From a virus, in IMG/VR virus record IMGVR_UViG_3300010938_000108, positions 1 through 30,631 of that record: a stretch of DNA of 30,631 bases; one strand, written 5' to 3'. Below the pieces are notes generated by a model. The model had not been told where the DNA came from, did not search any database, and was given only the letters and a program-made list of their open reading frames with translations. Below, piece after piece: positions 1 through 5,855 of this stretch; position 1 is the first letter of the stretch, and the number at the start of each line of letters is the position of its first letter. A program made the translations under genes and the position numbers.

Positions 1-162
1 CTATTTCTCCGAACTGCTGGGGCGACAAGAAAATGGGGCAGGCTAACATCTCGCTGAGAGCGTTCGCCTGAGTCGCCGGCTGAATCAGGAGGAGTAAGAA
101 TACGGCAATGCAAGATATGACAAAGGAGAAAAGAAGCCTATTCTAAAGGAAGGAGAAAGGGA

Positions 163-519
163 ATGAGAATCATTAACACGAGGCCGCATGCCATCACATT
201 TATCTATCAGGATGGGCATGAGGAAACTATCCCGCCCGCCGGGATAGTCATCAATGCCATCCCGGAAGAGGAAGTAGTGGAATCCCGAAACGGGATCCAG
301 ATTGTCAGGACGGCCTTCCGGCCGGACCCACAGACGGAGAAGCTGCTGGAGGCCCTTATTCAGCCAGATGCCTTAATCGTGGGCAGCGTCATTGCTGCCC
401 AGGCATACCCTGGCAAGATCTTAGGTCTGGTCCCGGCGCCAGGATACGAAAGAGTTCCGCCGGAGAAGCGTCGGATGAATCCTTATAAGTTCATCACGTT
501 CGCGAGGAAGCCGTCATGA
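163..519 (+). CDS. Conserved hypothetical phage protein, 118 aa
   Basis: A 118-residue soluble protein preceded by a strong AGGAAGGAG Shine-Dalgarno sequence. It contains a short proline-rich turn (PPAG, about residues 25-28) followed by beta-type segments. A central stretch (about residues 63-83) has the pattern ALIVGSVIAAQAYPGKILG, then a G-V-P-A-P motif. I recall small phage proteins with the same layout (an N-terminal 'PPSG'-like turn and a central 'VVSxxVAQA' stretch) but cannot attach a function. The stop overlaps the next start by four bases, so it is probably co-translated with the nuclease. Existence is well supported; function is unknown. Confidence 0.75.
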   Translation: MRIINTRPHAITFIYQDGHEETIPPAGIVINAIPEEEVVESRNGIQIVRTAFRPDPQTEKLLEALIQPDALIVGSVIAAQAYPGKILGLVPAPGYERVPPEKRRMNPYKFITFARKPS

Positions 520-821
520 GCACCTGGAAGGCCGTCGAGAAACGGATCGCAGCCCGCTTGGGAGGACAACGGACCAGCCAGTTGGGAAAGTCCACTCCCG
601 ATATAACCACCTCATGGCTGGTCTGCGAGGTCAAGTATCGCCGGAAACTGCCGCAGTGGATCATGCAGGCGCTGCGGCAGGCTCGCTCGGTAGCCTCCGA
701 GAGCCAATTGGGGATCGTAGTCCTCCAGGAACGCTACGCTCGCGATGGCCTGGTCGTCTGCTCTCTTCGGGATTGGGTGGACTGGTTCGGAGGGCTCAAG
801 GAGGAGGAAGGGGAAGTTTAA
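516..821 (+). CDS. PD-(D/E)XK-fold nuclease, Holliday-junction-resolvase-like
   Basis: A 101-residue protein with the compact arrangement of Hjc-like or VRR-like PD-(D/E)XK enzymes. Glu8 lies in the first helix (KAVEKRIAARLGG), Pro28-Asp29 sit in the next strand (STPDI), Glu38-x-Lys40 form the catalytic E-x-K strand (CEVKYRR), and a later helix carries the expected Gln (MQALRQAR). Known members cut branched or mismatched DNA and are common next to phage replication or packaging genes, where they may resolve concatemers. Substrate is inferred. The start overlaps the previous stop (ATGA). Confidence in the fold is good; the exact role is uncertain. Confidence 0.75.
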   Translation: MSTWKAVEKRIAARLGGQRTSQLGKSTPDITTSWLVCEVKYRRKLPQWIMQALRQARSVASESQLGIVVLQERYARDGLVVCSLRDWVDWFGGLKEEEGEV

Positions 822-862
822 AATAGAGTTATCTGCTCTGTAAGACCCTTGTAACATGGATG

Positions 863-871
863 TGGTATAAT
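863..871 (+). promoter_or_regulatory. Extended -10 promoter (TGGTATAAT)
   Basis: TGGTATAAT is a perfect extended -10 element about 90 bases before the 964 gene. No good -35 lies at 17 bases; TTGTAA at 849-854 is too close. The same TGGTATAAT occurs at 1483-1491 and on the - strand at 29748-29756, suggesting a shared promoter class. The leader that follows can pair GAAGGG with CCCTTC. Confidence 0.6.
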
Positions 872-916
872 AGAGGTAAGAAGGGAGGCGAGGTCACTTG
901 GGTGGCCCTTCCCGGT

Positions 917-939
917 AAAAGTAAAAGGAGAAGAACGAT
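917..939 (+). repeat. Duplicated ribosome-binding leader (copy 1; copy 2 at 1527-1549)
   Basis: A 23-base stretch containing GTAAAAGGAGAAGAACGAT is identical at 917-939 and 1527-1549. In copy 2 the final AT begins the ATG of the 1548 zinc-ribbon gene. In copy 1 the corresponding position reads ATA, so no protein starts there, and a second RBS (AAAGGAGG) serves the gene at 964. Both copies lie downstream of a TGGTATAAT promoter. This suggests that a promoter-leader-RBS cassette was duplicated. Confidence 0.7.
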
Positions 940-963
940 AGTATCATAAAGGAGGAAATTAAA

Positions 964-1233
964 ATGAAGAAAGAAACCCGATGCCGATATTGCGGCCGCC
1001 CCCTTCTTTCAGAAGGGGGCGTCCCCGATTGGGCCTACTGCCCAGACTGCGGGCGGCCTACCTTGGTAGCTCCCTTGAAGAGCACAGGTAGGGTTTCCAA
1101 GCCCTGCCCCCGGTGCAACACCGTCGTGGAGGCCAAGGATTTCCCTGGCCATAACATCTGGGATTATTGTCCCCAATGCGGCGCCAGAGTCCTCGTGGCC
1201 TGGCGACACCTGGAGGTACCAATTCGCCAATGA
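964..1233 (+). CDS. Double zinc-ribbon small protein, 89 aa
   Basis: Eight cysteines are arranged as four CxxC knuckles: C7/C10, C26/C29, C48/C51 and C69/C72. This makes two consecutive zinc ribbons with CRYCG, CPDCG, CPRC and CPQCG signatures. An AAAGGAGG Shine-Dalgarno sequence precedes the ATG. Such proteins are often nucleic-acid-binding or protein-docking modules, but no function is evident here. The stop overlaps the ATG at 1230 of the following small ORF. It is the first of a series of small zinc-binding genes in this region. Confidence 0.8.
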   Translation: MKKETRCRYCGRPLLSEGGVPDWAYCPDCGRPTLVAPLKSTGRVSKPCPRCNTVVEAKDFPGHNIWDYCPQCGARVLVAWRHLEVPIRQ

Positions 1234-1424
1234 AGAAGAGGAAGAATACAAAGAATACAAAGACCATCTGGGATGCCGCGTATTGGGAGATCCAAAGAGA
1301 GGAGCGGATGGCATGGTTGAGCAAGAATGCAGCGTGGCATCCAGAAATCGGCTGGATCGAGGTATATCCTGGATGTGCAGATACTGCAAAGTGTGGAGAA
1401 GGCTGGTTCCAACCTGGAGAGTAG
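1230..1424 (+). CDS. Small ORF, 64 aa; possible 5' half of a frame-disrupted zinc-ribbon gene
   Basis: It starts with ATGA overlapping the previous stop, a common coupling geometry. The N-terminal part is lysine-rich, followed by a plausible tryptophan-rich helix (TIWDAAYWEIQREERMAWL). The last 20 residues look less protein-like. From about 1350 the -1 frame instead carries a convincing zinc ribbon (see 1313-1534). The two ORFs may be the halves of one gene broken by an indel, or a short real gene with an overlapping neighbour. Confidence 0.4.
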   Translation: MKKRKNTKNTKTIWDAAYWEIQREERMAWLSKNAAWHPEIGWIEVYPGCADTAKCGEGWFQPGE

Positions 1425-1534
1425 AATGCAGCGAGTGCTCCCAAAAAGAACCGAAATCCAGGTCAACAAGCGGCTTAAAACATGGTATAATACTATCAGA
1501 GGGGGGTTGTACCCTCCCCCAAAATAAAAAGTAA
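1313..1534 (+). CDS. Small ORF with CxxC-11-CxxC zinc ribbon, 73 aa
   Basis: In the frame -1 relative to the 1230 ORF, an ATG at 1313 preceded by AGGAG gives 73 residues. They contain a zinc-ribbon motif, W-x-C-R-Y-C, then an 11-residue spacer, then C-S-E-C. The motif fits the zinc-ribbon theme of the whole locus. The C-terminal third overlaps the 1463-1491 promoter and its leader and is unlikely to matter. It may be the true C-terminal half of a frameshifted gene beginning at 1230. Confidence 0.35.
   Translation: MVEQECSVASRNRLDRGISWMCRYCKVWRRLVPTWRVECSECSQKEPKSRSTSGLKHGIILSEGGCTLPQNKK
1463..1491 (+). promoter_or_regulatory. Promoter with extended -10 (TCAACA-N17-TATAAT)
   Basis: The -35 is TCAACA (1463-1468, four of six matches to consensus), the spacer is 17 bases, and the -10 is TATAAT (1486-1491) with an upstream TG (1483-1484). 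The leader has a GGGGGG-TTGTA-CCCTCCCC hairpin (about 1501-1519) before the RBS of the 1548 gene. It shares ACATGGTATAAT-type bases with the other extended -10 promoters here. Confidence 0.7.
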
Positions 1535-1547
1535 AAGGAGAAGAACG

Positions 1548-1811
1548 ATGGCTAAACACTCTTGCGAATTCTGCGGATTCCCCCTGGAAGGCAAACAAAC
1601 TCGACTCTGCCGCTATTGCCGCTTCCGGGAGCAAATGGCCCGCGAGCGCAGCCACGGCTGGCGAGGGGCGGACCCTTCGGAGGTAGTGGAGGATCGGAAG
1701 CGGGAAGTTGAACTTTACCTCCAGTATCCAGAAGGGGATCGCCCCTTCTGGTGGACTTCCGACAAACGGGAGGCCAGGTGGTTGGCTTCCCAGACCGAGC
1801 AACCCTTCTAA
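1548..1811 (+). CDS. Zinc-ribbon small protein, 87 aa (paralogue of 2946 gene)
   Basis: Cysteines C6/C9 and C21/C24 form one CxxC-11-CxxC zinc ribbon. The rest carries the pattern DPSEVVEDRKREVELYL followed by RPFWWTSDKREARWL. The same C-terminal pattern (DPSQIVATRRRRVAFHL, RPYWWTDDTTEAAWL) occurs in the 2946 gene, so the two are paralogues. Start choice is clear (AAAAGGAGAAG RBS). The WW-T-x-D signature looks like a conserved small domain of unknown function. A strong hairpin follows the stop. Confidence 0.75.
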   Translation: MAKHSCEFCGFPLEGKQTRLCRYCRFREQMARERSHGWRGADPSEVVEDRKREVELYLQYPEGDRPFWWTSDKREARWLASQTEQPF

Positions 1812-1820
1812 ACAGCCGAA

Positions 1821-1849
1821 ATGTCCCCGCCCCGCTGGGGCGGGGACAT
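1821..1849 (+). promoter_or_regulatory. Perfect 13-bp intergenic hairpin without T-run
   Basis: ATGTCCCCGCCCC (1821-1833), a three-base loop, and GGGGCGGGGACAT (1837-1849). There is no T-tract on either side, so a classical intrinsic terminator is unlikely. A processing, stabilising or attenuating hairpin between the 1548 and 1911 genes fits better. Confidence 0.7.
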
Positions 1850-1910
1850 CCGCCGGGGATGGCCTCCCGGCGCTGAAGAGGTAGGCCATATTCAAAATAG
1901 GAGGACAACA

Positions 1911-2603
1911 ATGAATCAATTGAAGCTCGAACCGATCCCCATGATTGTTGATCAAGAGGCATGGCCAGTCCCGCCCTACCCTTATGTTCTCTCTGATCAA
2001 GTTGAGTTGGTATGCCGTCTCCGCTCCACCCGGAGTGGTGCGAATGCCCGGTGGTGGGCTGGAGAACAGGCGAAACAGTGTCTGAACGATAGCCGTTACC
2101 AGCCCATTTTCCGGGCAATCGTTGAGGACTTTTCATGGGCCCCAGCCCATACGAAGGACAATCATAACCCTTTGTGGGAACCCCCGCGATCAGAGGCTCG
2201 GATTTTCCAGGGTGGGTCAGCCGTCCTGAACTGGACCGCTAAGGTCGTTTCTCCCCTGCCCGATGAGGGCAGGAAGATAATCGCTCTCGTAATTACGCTT
2301 GAACCCCGGGAAGAAAAATCCCAAGGCAGCTTAAAGGTACGTCCCATCGCTCCATTTTTCCCGGAGGATGCAGTTCCTTGGGCGGGGAGTGGGGTCAAGT
2401 GGTTGTATAACCACATGGTATACCCCTGTTCCCGGTACTTATGGCGCGTCATGGGCGGCATCGCCCATGCCATAGTACAGGCCAGCGATGATACCTGGAT
2501 TTTGTCCCCGGATCACCCAGGGGACCCCATCCGCCTAGAATATCGGTCCTGGTACTGGCTGAGCCATCCGCTCCCGCGAAATGACATAGGAGGAACCGAT
2601 TAA
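1911..2603 (+). CDS. Hypothetical protein, 230 aa; full-length parent of a decayed copy at 3336
   Basis: The ATG at 1911 is preceded by AGGAGG at ideal spacing. An in-frame upstream ATG (1821) would lie inside the 13-bp hairpin and is rejected. The protein is tryptophan- and proline-rich with no recognised domain. It begins LKLEPIPMIVDQ and ends RLEYRSWYWLSHPLPRNDI. A CCTGCCC-GATGA-GGGCAGG palindrome lies inside the gene at 2255-2274. Both ends and this palindrome recur at 3336-3455, where they form a deleted duplicate. No signal peptide or membrane segment is seen. Function is unknown. Confidence 0.7.
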   Translation: MNQLKLEPIPMIVDQEAWPVPPYPYVLSDQVELVCRLRSTRSGANARWWAGEQAKQCLNDSRYQPIFRAIVEDFSWAPAHTKDNHNPLWEPPRSEARIFQGGSAVLNWTAKVVSPLPDEGRKIIALVITLEPREEKSQGSLKVRPIAPFFPEDAVPWAGSGVKWLYNHMVYPCSRYLWRVMGGIAHAIVQASDDTWILSPDHPGDPIRLEYRSWYWLSHPLPRNDIGGTD

Positions 2604-2606
2604 ACC

Positions 2607-2930
2607 ATGACAAAATGTGATGTTTGCAACGATCCTATATGGGTCCGGCCCATTGAATGGGCTGGCAAGACCCTCTGTAGCAGGTGTGCCCCCCCAAAAG
2701 TTGTAACTTGGGGCTACTTGGACTATACCATCGGTAGCCAGAAACCTTGGTATGTTAACGTGGCCGTCCGGGCCCGCGGTACACCTGTTACTGGATTCTT
2801 TGAGGGTTTTTATACCCTCATCGAAGACTACGCCTTTGACACAGAGAAAGAAGCTGCAGACAAAGTCTGCGAACTGCTACAAGACCCTGATTATCGTTTG
2901 GCCTCTGGCCAGGTCATGCCCGAATCCTAA
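2607..2930 (+). CDS. Zinc-ribbon protein with small C-terminal domain, 107 aa
   Basis: An N-terminal zinc ribbon uses C4/C7 and C24/C27 (CDVC, CSRC). A mixed alpha/beta domain of about 70 residues follows, with an acidic stretch and a helix that reads DTEKEAADKVCELLQD. The gene starts three bases after the stop of the 1911 gene, with AGGAGG upstream, so the two are in one transcript. It is one of the array of small zinc proteins. Partner and function are unknown. Confidence 0.65.
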   Translation: MTKCDVCNDPIWVRPIEWAGKTLCSRCAPPKVVTWGYLDYTIGSQKPWYVNVAVRARGTPVTGFFEGFYTLIEDYAFDTEKEAADKVCELLQDPDYRLASGQVMPES

Positions 2931-2945
2931 TGGAGGTAAGATAAA

Positions 2946-3332
2946 ATGTTTTACATCCTAAACAGCGCTGTTGTCACGGCCCCTGGCCTGTATTGCTTTC
3001 CCTGGTGGCGTTGGCTGCTCTGGCTGAACCCACTAAGGAAAACAACCATACAAGCCCAATGTGCTCTCTGTGGCATTTCCATCCCACTCACTCGAGCCCG
3101 GCTCTGTGGCATTTCCATCCCACGCATCCGAGCCCCGCTCTGTCGCCACTGCCAAGTCCAAGCTCGAAAAGGCATAGACCCTTCGCAGATCGTGGCTACC
3201 CGTCGGCGTAGGGTCGCCTTCCATCTGAAATATTCCAAGGATCCGCTCCGTCCATATTGGTGGACGGACGATACCACGGAGGCCGCTTGGCTTCTGGGCC
3301 AGTCGACCCCTACGAACCTAGGAGACCACTAG
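2946..3332 (+). CDS. Zinc-ribbon paralogue with 12-aa internal duplication and acquired N-terminus, 128 aa
   Basis: Residues from about 38 match the 1548 protein: CxxC (C39/C42), C66-x-x-C69, DPSQIVATRRRRVAFHL and RPYWWTDD. A 36-base tandem duplication (3066-3137) repeats LCGISIP plus five residues inside the zinc-ribbon loop and adds an unpaired cysteine (C54). Where the paralogue has its ATG, this copy reads ATA (3048), preceded by AAGGAAAACAACC. Translation would therefore have to begin at 2946 (GGAGG nearby), adding a hydrophobic tryptophan-rich leader of about 34 residues. The copy may be decaying or neo-functional. Confidence 0.55.
   Translation: MFYILNSAVVTAPGLYCFPWWRWLLWLNPLRKTTIQAQCALCGISIPLTRARLCGISIPRIRAPLCRHCQVQARKGIDPSQIVATRRRRVAFHLKYSKDPLRPYWWTDDTTEAAWLLGQSTPTNLGDH
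3066..3137 (+). repeat. 36-bp tandem duplication inside the 2946 gene
   Basis: Units 3066-3101 and 3102-3137 both begin CTCTGTGGCATTTCCATCCC, and a partial third (CTCTGTCGC) follows. In protein terms each adds a 12-residue LCGISIP-containing block. The first 21 bases are identical, and the second halves have diverged slightly. Confidence 0.85.
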
Positions 3333-3335
3333 CAA

Positions 3336-3455
3336 ATGCGTCTAACACTGCAAGGACCAATCCCACTCATTACTGACTCCTGCCCGATGAGGGCAGGATC
3401 AGGTTGAAGTACGGGGCCTGGTATTGGCTGAGCCACCCGCTCACACGAAATGACA
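3336..3455 (+). pseudogene. Deleted duplicate of the 1911 gene
   Basis: Preceded by AGGAG, an ATG at 3336 starts a peptide containing LTLQGPIPLITDS, which resembles LKLEPIPMIVDQ at the N-terminus of the 1911 protein. Then comes the same 20-base palindrome (3379-3398; parent 2255-2274). After that, in another frame, RLKYGAWYWLSHPLTRNDI matches the parental C-terminus. About 85% of the gene is missing, and the reading frame closes at 3405-3407. Together with the 2946 paralogue this shows that the 1548-1911 gene pair was tandemly duplicated and the second copy decayed. Confidence 0.75.
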
Positions 3456-3485
3456 TAGTCGGTTGTCGGTTAAAGGAGCTTATGG

Positions 3486-3722
3486 ATGATGGAAACGTAT
3501 CGGTGGCCTTGTGGTTGTGTTATCTGGGTTAAACAATCGAACCTTAGCCGCAGCGCGGGCAGGTCACATGTAAGCGCCTGGCCCTGCCCGGAGCATTCGG
3601 CTGTCCCCCAGTCCGTCCATGACTGGGTCTGGTTGCAGTCCGGGGCCCGCGATGAAGCTGAGGTTGCCCATTATCTGGGACTGGACCTCGGCGAAGCCGA
3701 GGTAATGGAGATGAGCAAATAA
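3486..3722 (+). CDS. Small Cys/His protein, 77-78 aa
   Basis: A GGAG at 3474-3477 precedes two adjacent ATGs (3486, 3489). The N-terminus has a C-x-C pair (PCGC) and later C-P-x-H (PCPEH), a likely single zinc site of the type seen in small phage proteins. The C-terminus (ARDEAEVAHYLGLDLGEAEV) is acidic and helical. A strong intrinsic terminator follows nine bases after the stop, so this gene closes the transcript that began at 1463 or 863. Confidence 0.55.
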   Translation: MMETYRWPCGCVIWVKQSNLSRSAGRSHVSAWPCPEHSAVPQSVHDWVWLQSGARDEAEVAHYLGLDLGEAEVMEMSK

Positions 3723-3731
3723 TAGCAATCC

Positions 3732-3766
3732 GATGGCCATCCCTTTAGGGATGGCCATCTCTTTTT
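3732..3766 (+). terminator. Rho-independent terminator
   Basis: A 12-bp perfect stem, GATGGCCATCCC (3732-3743) and GGGATGGCCATC (3748-3759), with a TTTA loop, followed by TCTTTTT. Confidence 0.9.
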
Positions 3767-3805
3767 ATGGTGACATCAGATCTTTTTGGAGATGGAGAGC
3801 AAGCA

Positions 3806-4033
3806 ATGAAGATCACACATTGCGTCCGTTGTGGACAGAGCACTGATGACAAGCTCCTCTGCGATCAATGCCATCTCAAGTATCGCCTGTTCGTTAAACA
3901 ATGCCCAGATATGGGGCCAGAGGGGTTGGAGGCGTATCTGAACCAACTTCGCTATGAAATGATTGAACGTTGGAGCTATTTCGACGAGTGGCGGCAAAAC
4001 CTGGAGTGGCAGCAATTCCTGGATTATCAATAA
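3806..4033 (+). CDS. Zinc-ribbon small protein, 75 aa
   Basis: The start at 3806 is chosen because GGAG lies eight bases upstream; the longer form from 3767 would begin in the terminator's T-run. Cysteines C6/C9 and C19/C22 make a compact ribbon (CVRC, CDQC). It is followed by a helical, tryptophan-rich tail (RWSYFDEWRQNLEWQQFL). It is the last zinc protein of the array. It follows a terminator yet has no clear promoter of its own, so it may depend on readthrough. Confidence 0.65.
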   Translation: MKITHCVRCGQSTDDKLLCDQCHLKYRLFVKQCPDMGPEGLEAYLNQLRYEMIERWSYFDEWRQNLEWQQFLDYQ

Positions 4034-4047
4034 AACTCTTAAGAGTC

Positions 4048-4076
4048 TTGACAGGTACATGTAAATCTACTATAAC
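4048..4076 (+). promoter_or_regulatory. Strong sigma70-type promoter (TTGACA-N17-TATAAC)
   Basis: A perfect -35 (4048-4053), a 17-base spacer, and TATAAC (4071-4076). A transcript starting near 4083 would meet the 4117-4149 terminator after about 65 bases without any ORF. Confidence 0.85.
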
Positions 4077-4082
4077 ATACCT

Positions 4083-4149
4083 CCTGGAATAGAACTCCCT
4101 CCAGCTTCTTGCTGGGAAGGCGGAAGCCTATAGGCTTCCGCCTTTTTTT
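4083..4149 (+). ncRNA. Putative small RNA of about 65 nt with two hairpins
   Basis: It is bounded by a strong promoter (4048-4076) and a strong terminator (4117-4149) with no coding capacity between. Hairpin 1 is CCAGC-TTCTT-GCTGG (4101-4115); hairpin 2 is the terminator. The single-stranded segment CTCCCTCC (4095-4102) is complementary to GGAGG-type ribosome-binding sites, so pairing with Shine-Dalgarno sequences is conceivable. It could instead be a promoter decoy, or the leader of the next gene with attenuation at the terminator. Confidence 0.5.
4117..4149 (+). terminator. Rho-independent terminator
   Basis: AAGGCGGAAGCC (4117-4128), loop TATA, GGCTTCCGCCTT (4133-4144), continuing as a run of seven T (4143-4149). 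Confidence 0.92.
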
Positions 4150-4157
4150 ATTGCCTC

Positions 4158-4186
4158 TTGACAGAAGCATACGAATCTGTTATAAT
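4158..4186 (+). promoter_or_regulatory. Consensus promoter (TTGACA-N17-TATAAT, extended -10)
   Basis: TTGACA (4158-4163), 17-base spacer, TATAAT (4181-4186) with TG at 4178-4179. The last bases read AATCTGTTATAAT, identical to the 12155 promoter. It begins nine bases after the previous terminator and drives the beta-propeller gene and probably the packaging genes. Confidence 0.9.
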
Positions 4187-4218
4187 ATTGCATTGATTGC
4201 CCCCACTGGGAGCGCAGG

Positions 4219-5652
4219 ATGTTTGCATACCTGGCTTATGGACATGAGATAGGTTACACCGGCAATCATTTCTATTGGGTCCTGGCGGGCCGGGACTGGA
4301 CCGGGAAGGTCGTTCTGCCGTTGCCTCAAACTCCGCCGAGTGCAGGCAGTAATTCTGCCACGAGGCATGTCCTCCGGCGGCATGGGAGCATAGACTATAA
4401 GTTCGTATGGGGCCTTGATCCCGCATATCCTGGTGGGCCTTGGGGAATGGGCATGGGGGACCTGGATCCGGCCACGGGAGCCGTTACGAATATCTTAGAG
4501 AACCAAGAGGCGGACTATGTAAGGAACAACTACGGGGCCATCCTGGGAGAAGATAAGATTTGGGTTTCCGACCCCCTTTGGTCGGGATCGATCAAGGAAT
4601 ATGACATTGAGACGCTGGACCTCCTCACCTCCTATTCCATCAATCCCTCTCGCTGGCCTAGCGTGATCGCCAACCTCCCCAGTGTCCCGGGGAAGATTCT
4701 GACGCAGTACCAGGCCGGAACTTACTATGATCGGCGGGGGGAGCTGGACCTTTCCACCGGAGGCTACTCCTACATCGGCCCCTCGGGATGGTATCTGGAC
4801 ACTCAGACCGCAATTGCCGCCTGCGGCCATACAGATGCCCGTGTCATCCAGTTGGCAGGCCCATACGGGGCTACCGAAAAATATCAATGCACTTTTTACT
4901 TCACCCCTTGGGACGATTCAGAAGACTTGAAATATTGGGGGATTACCGGCTGGAATTACCCCAGCAATCTCTATTATACTGAACCCGAAGGAACCAAATT
5001 TTACCCCTACCTGGAGAATGGGATCAATTCCATTTTTTCGGAAGATTTTGTTCCTCACTTGGCTGTCAACCCTGTTACTGGCAGGATTTACAAGAGCTGG
5101 ATTGAGGTGGGCAGAGACCCCAGCTACCTGAATGCTTACAAAGTCGCCCAATACTGGGCTTATTCCGACGATGTGGGAGAGACCTGGAAGGGAACCACCA
5201 ACCTGGGGTACATCACTTCAGATCTTGTTCCAGAATTCATTGTCCCCGGTCCTGACGGAAGCCTTTACCGGCATACCGCCAGAGGCCCCATCTACATTTA
5301 CCGGTCCGCAGACGGTGGAGACACCTGGTCGGTCTATGGATCCGATTCTGGGCTCGGTTCTGGAGTCGGCCCAACCTCTTTATGGATAGATTGGCTAACC
5401 GGCCGGTTCTACTATGCCCGCTATAGTCATCGGGACATTCGGTTCAACTATGGGCCATCTGGCGGCAGTGATTTCTATAGCCGCCCCACCCAAACTATCG
5501 TTGAAGCCCCTGATCTATGGTATCCTACCGCCTTTGGTGCGGGTCGGCTTCCCGACGGGAAGTTTGTGGCCTTCTGGCGAGACTGGCGGGATGGGTTCCA
5601 GGTCTGCTATAGCAGCAGCGAGGAGAGCGGAGAATGGCAAGTGGGGCCATAG
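4219..5652 (+). CDS. BNR/Asp-box beta-propeller protein (sialidase-like fold), frame-broken near the end
   Basis: Two clear Asp boxes (S-x-D-x-G-x-T-W) are present at residues 316-323 (SDDVGETW) and 363-370 (SADGGDTW), with a degenerate one near 468 (SSEESGEW). The many YWG, DLDP and LDPATG strand motifs fit a six-bladed propeller. Known relatives bind or hydrolyse glycans, but I see no certain sialidase catalytic set, so glycan binding is as likely as hydrolysis. GGAG sits seven bases before the ATG. There is no signal peptide. The frame stops at 5652, but the -1 frame continues the fold to 5855 (next entry). Confidence 0.7.
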   Translation: MFAYLAYGHEIGYTGNHFYWVLAGRDWTGKVVLPLPQTPPSAGSNSATRHVLRRHGSIDYKFVWGLDPAYPGGPWGMGMGDLDPATGAVTNILENQEADYVRNNYGAILGEDKIWVSDPLWSGSIKEYDIETLDLLTSYSINPSRWPSVIANLPSVPGKILTQYQAGTYYDRRGELDLSTGGYSYIGPSGWYLDTQTAIAACGHTDARVIQLAGPYGATEKYQCTFYFTPWDDSEDLKYWGITGWNYPSNLYYTEPEGTKFYPYLENGINSIFSEDFVPHLAVNPVTGRIYKSWIEVGRDPSYLNAYKVAQYWAYSDDVGETWKGTTNLGYITSDLVPEFIVPGPDGSLYRHTARGPIYIYRSADGGDTWSVYGSDSGLGSGVGPTSLWIDWLTGRFYYARYSHRDIRFNYGPSGGSDFYSRPTQTIVEAPDLWYPTAFGAGRLPDGKFVAFWRDWRDGFQVCYSSSEESGEWQVGP

Positions 5653-5855
5653 ATCCCAAAACAGGAAGATTGCATTTGATTTACTGGGATGCGGGCTACA
5701 TCAAGCATGCCTACTACGACCACGCAGGGGACTGGACGGAGGAGAATGTGGAGGCATGCCCCATCTACTGTGAGCCTGCGATGGTGCTCTTGAAGGACGG
5801 CAAGATCTTTGTGACCTGGACGGTGGACCGAACATGGTACCAGAAAATCCTTTAA
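5646..5855 (+). pseudogene. C-terminal part of the beta-propeller protein in the -1 frame
   Basis: Shifting by -1 at the GGGG run (5643-5646) continues WQVG into AIDPKTGRLHLIYWDAGYI, with a typical propeller-strand pattern and another W-containing repeat (DHAGDWTEEN). The repaired protein would have about 545 residues. The TerS start (5834) overlaps this frame's end by 22 bases, as expected if 5855 is the true stop. The heptamer is not a canonical slippery site (only GGG re-pairs). A point indel, a sequencing error or a non-canonical shift are all possible. Confidence 0.65.

Noticed and set aside
1-140. A - strand frame with a signal-peptide-like stretch (FVISCIAVFLLLLIQPATQA) running off the left edge.
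   Set aside because: No ATG, GTG or TTG lies between the hydrophobic segment and the upstream stop, and there is no purine-rich RBS on that strand. It could be a gene with a mutated start, but it cannot be supported.
1164-2000. Long - strand ORF of 278 aa across the zinc-ribbon genes.
   Set aside because: Composition is cysteine-, proline- and serine-rich as expected for an antisense shadow. The + strand frames have RBSs and zinc motifs.
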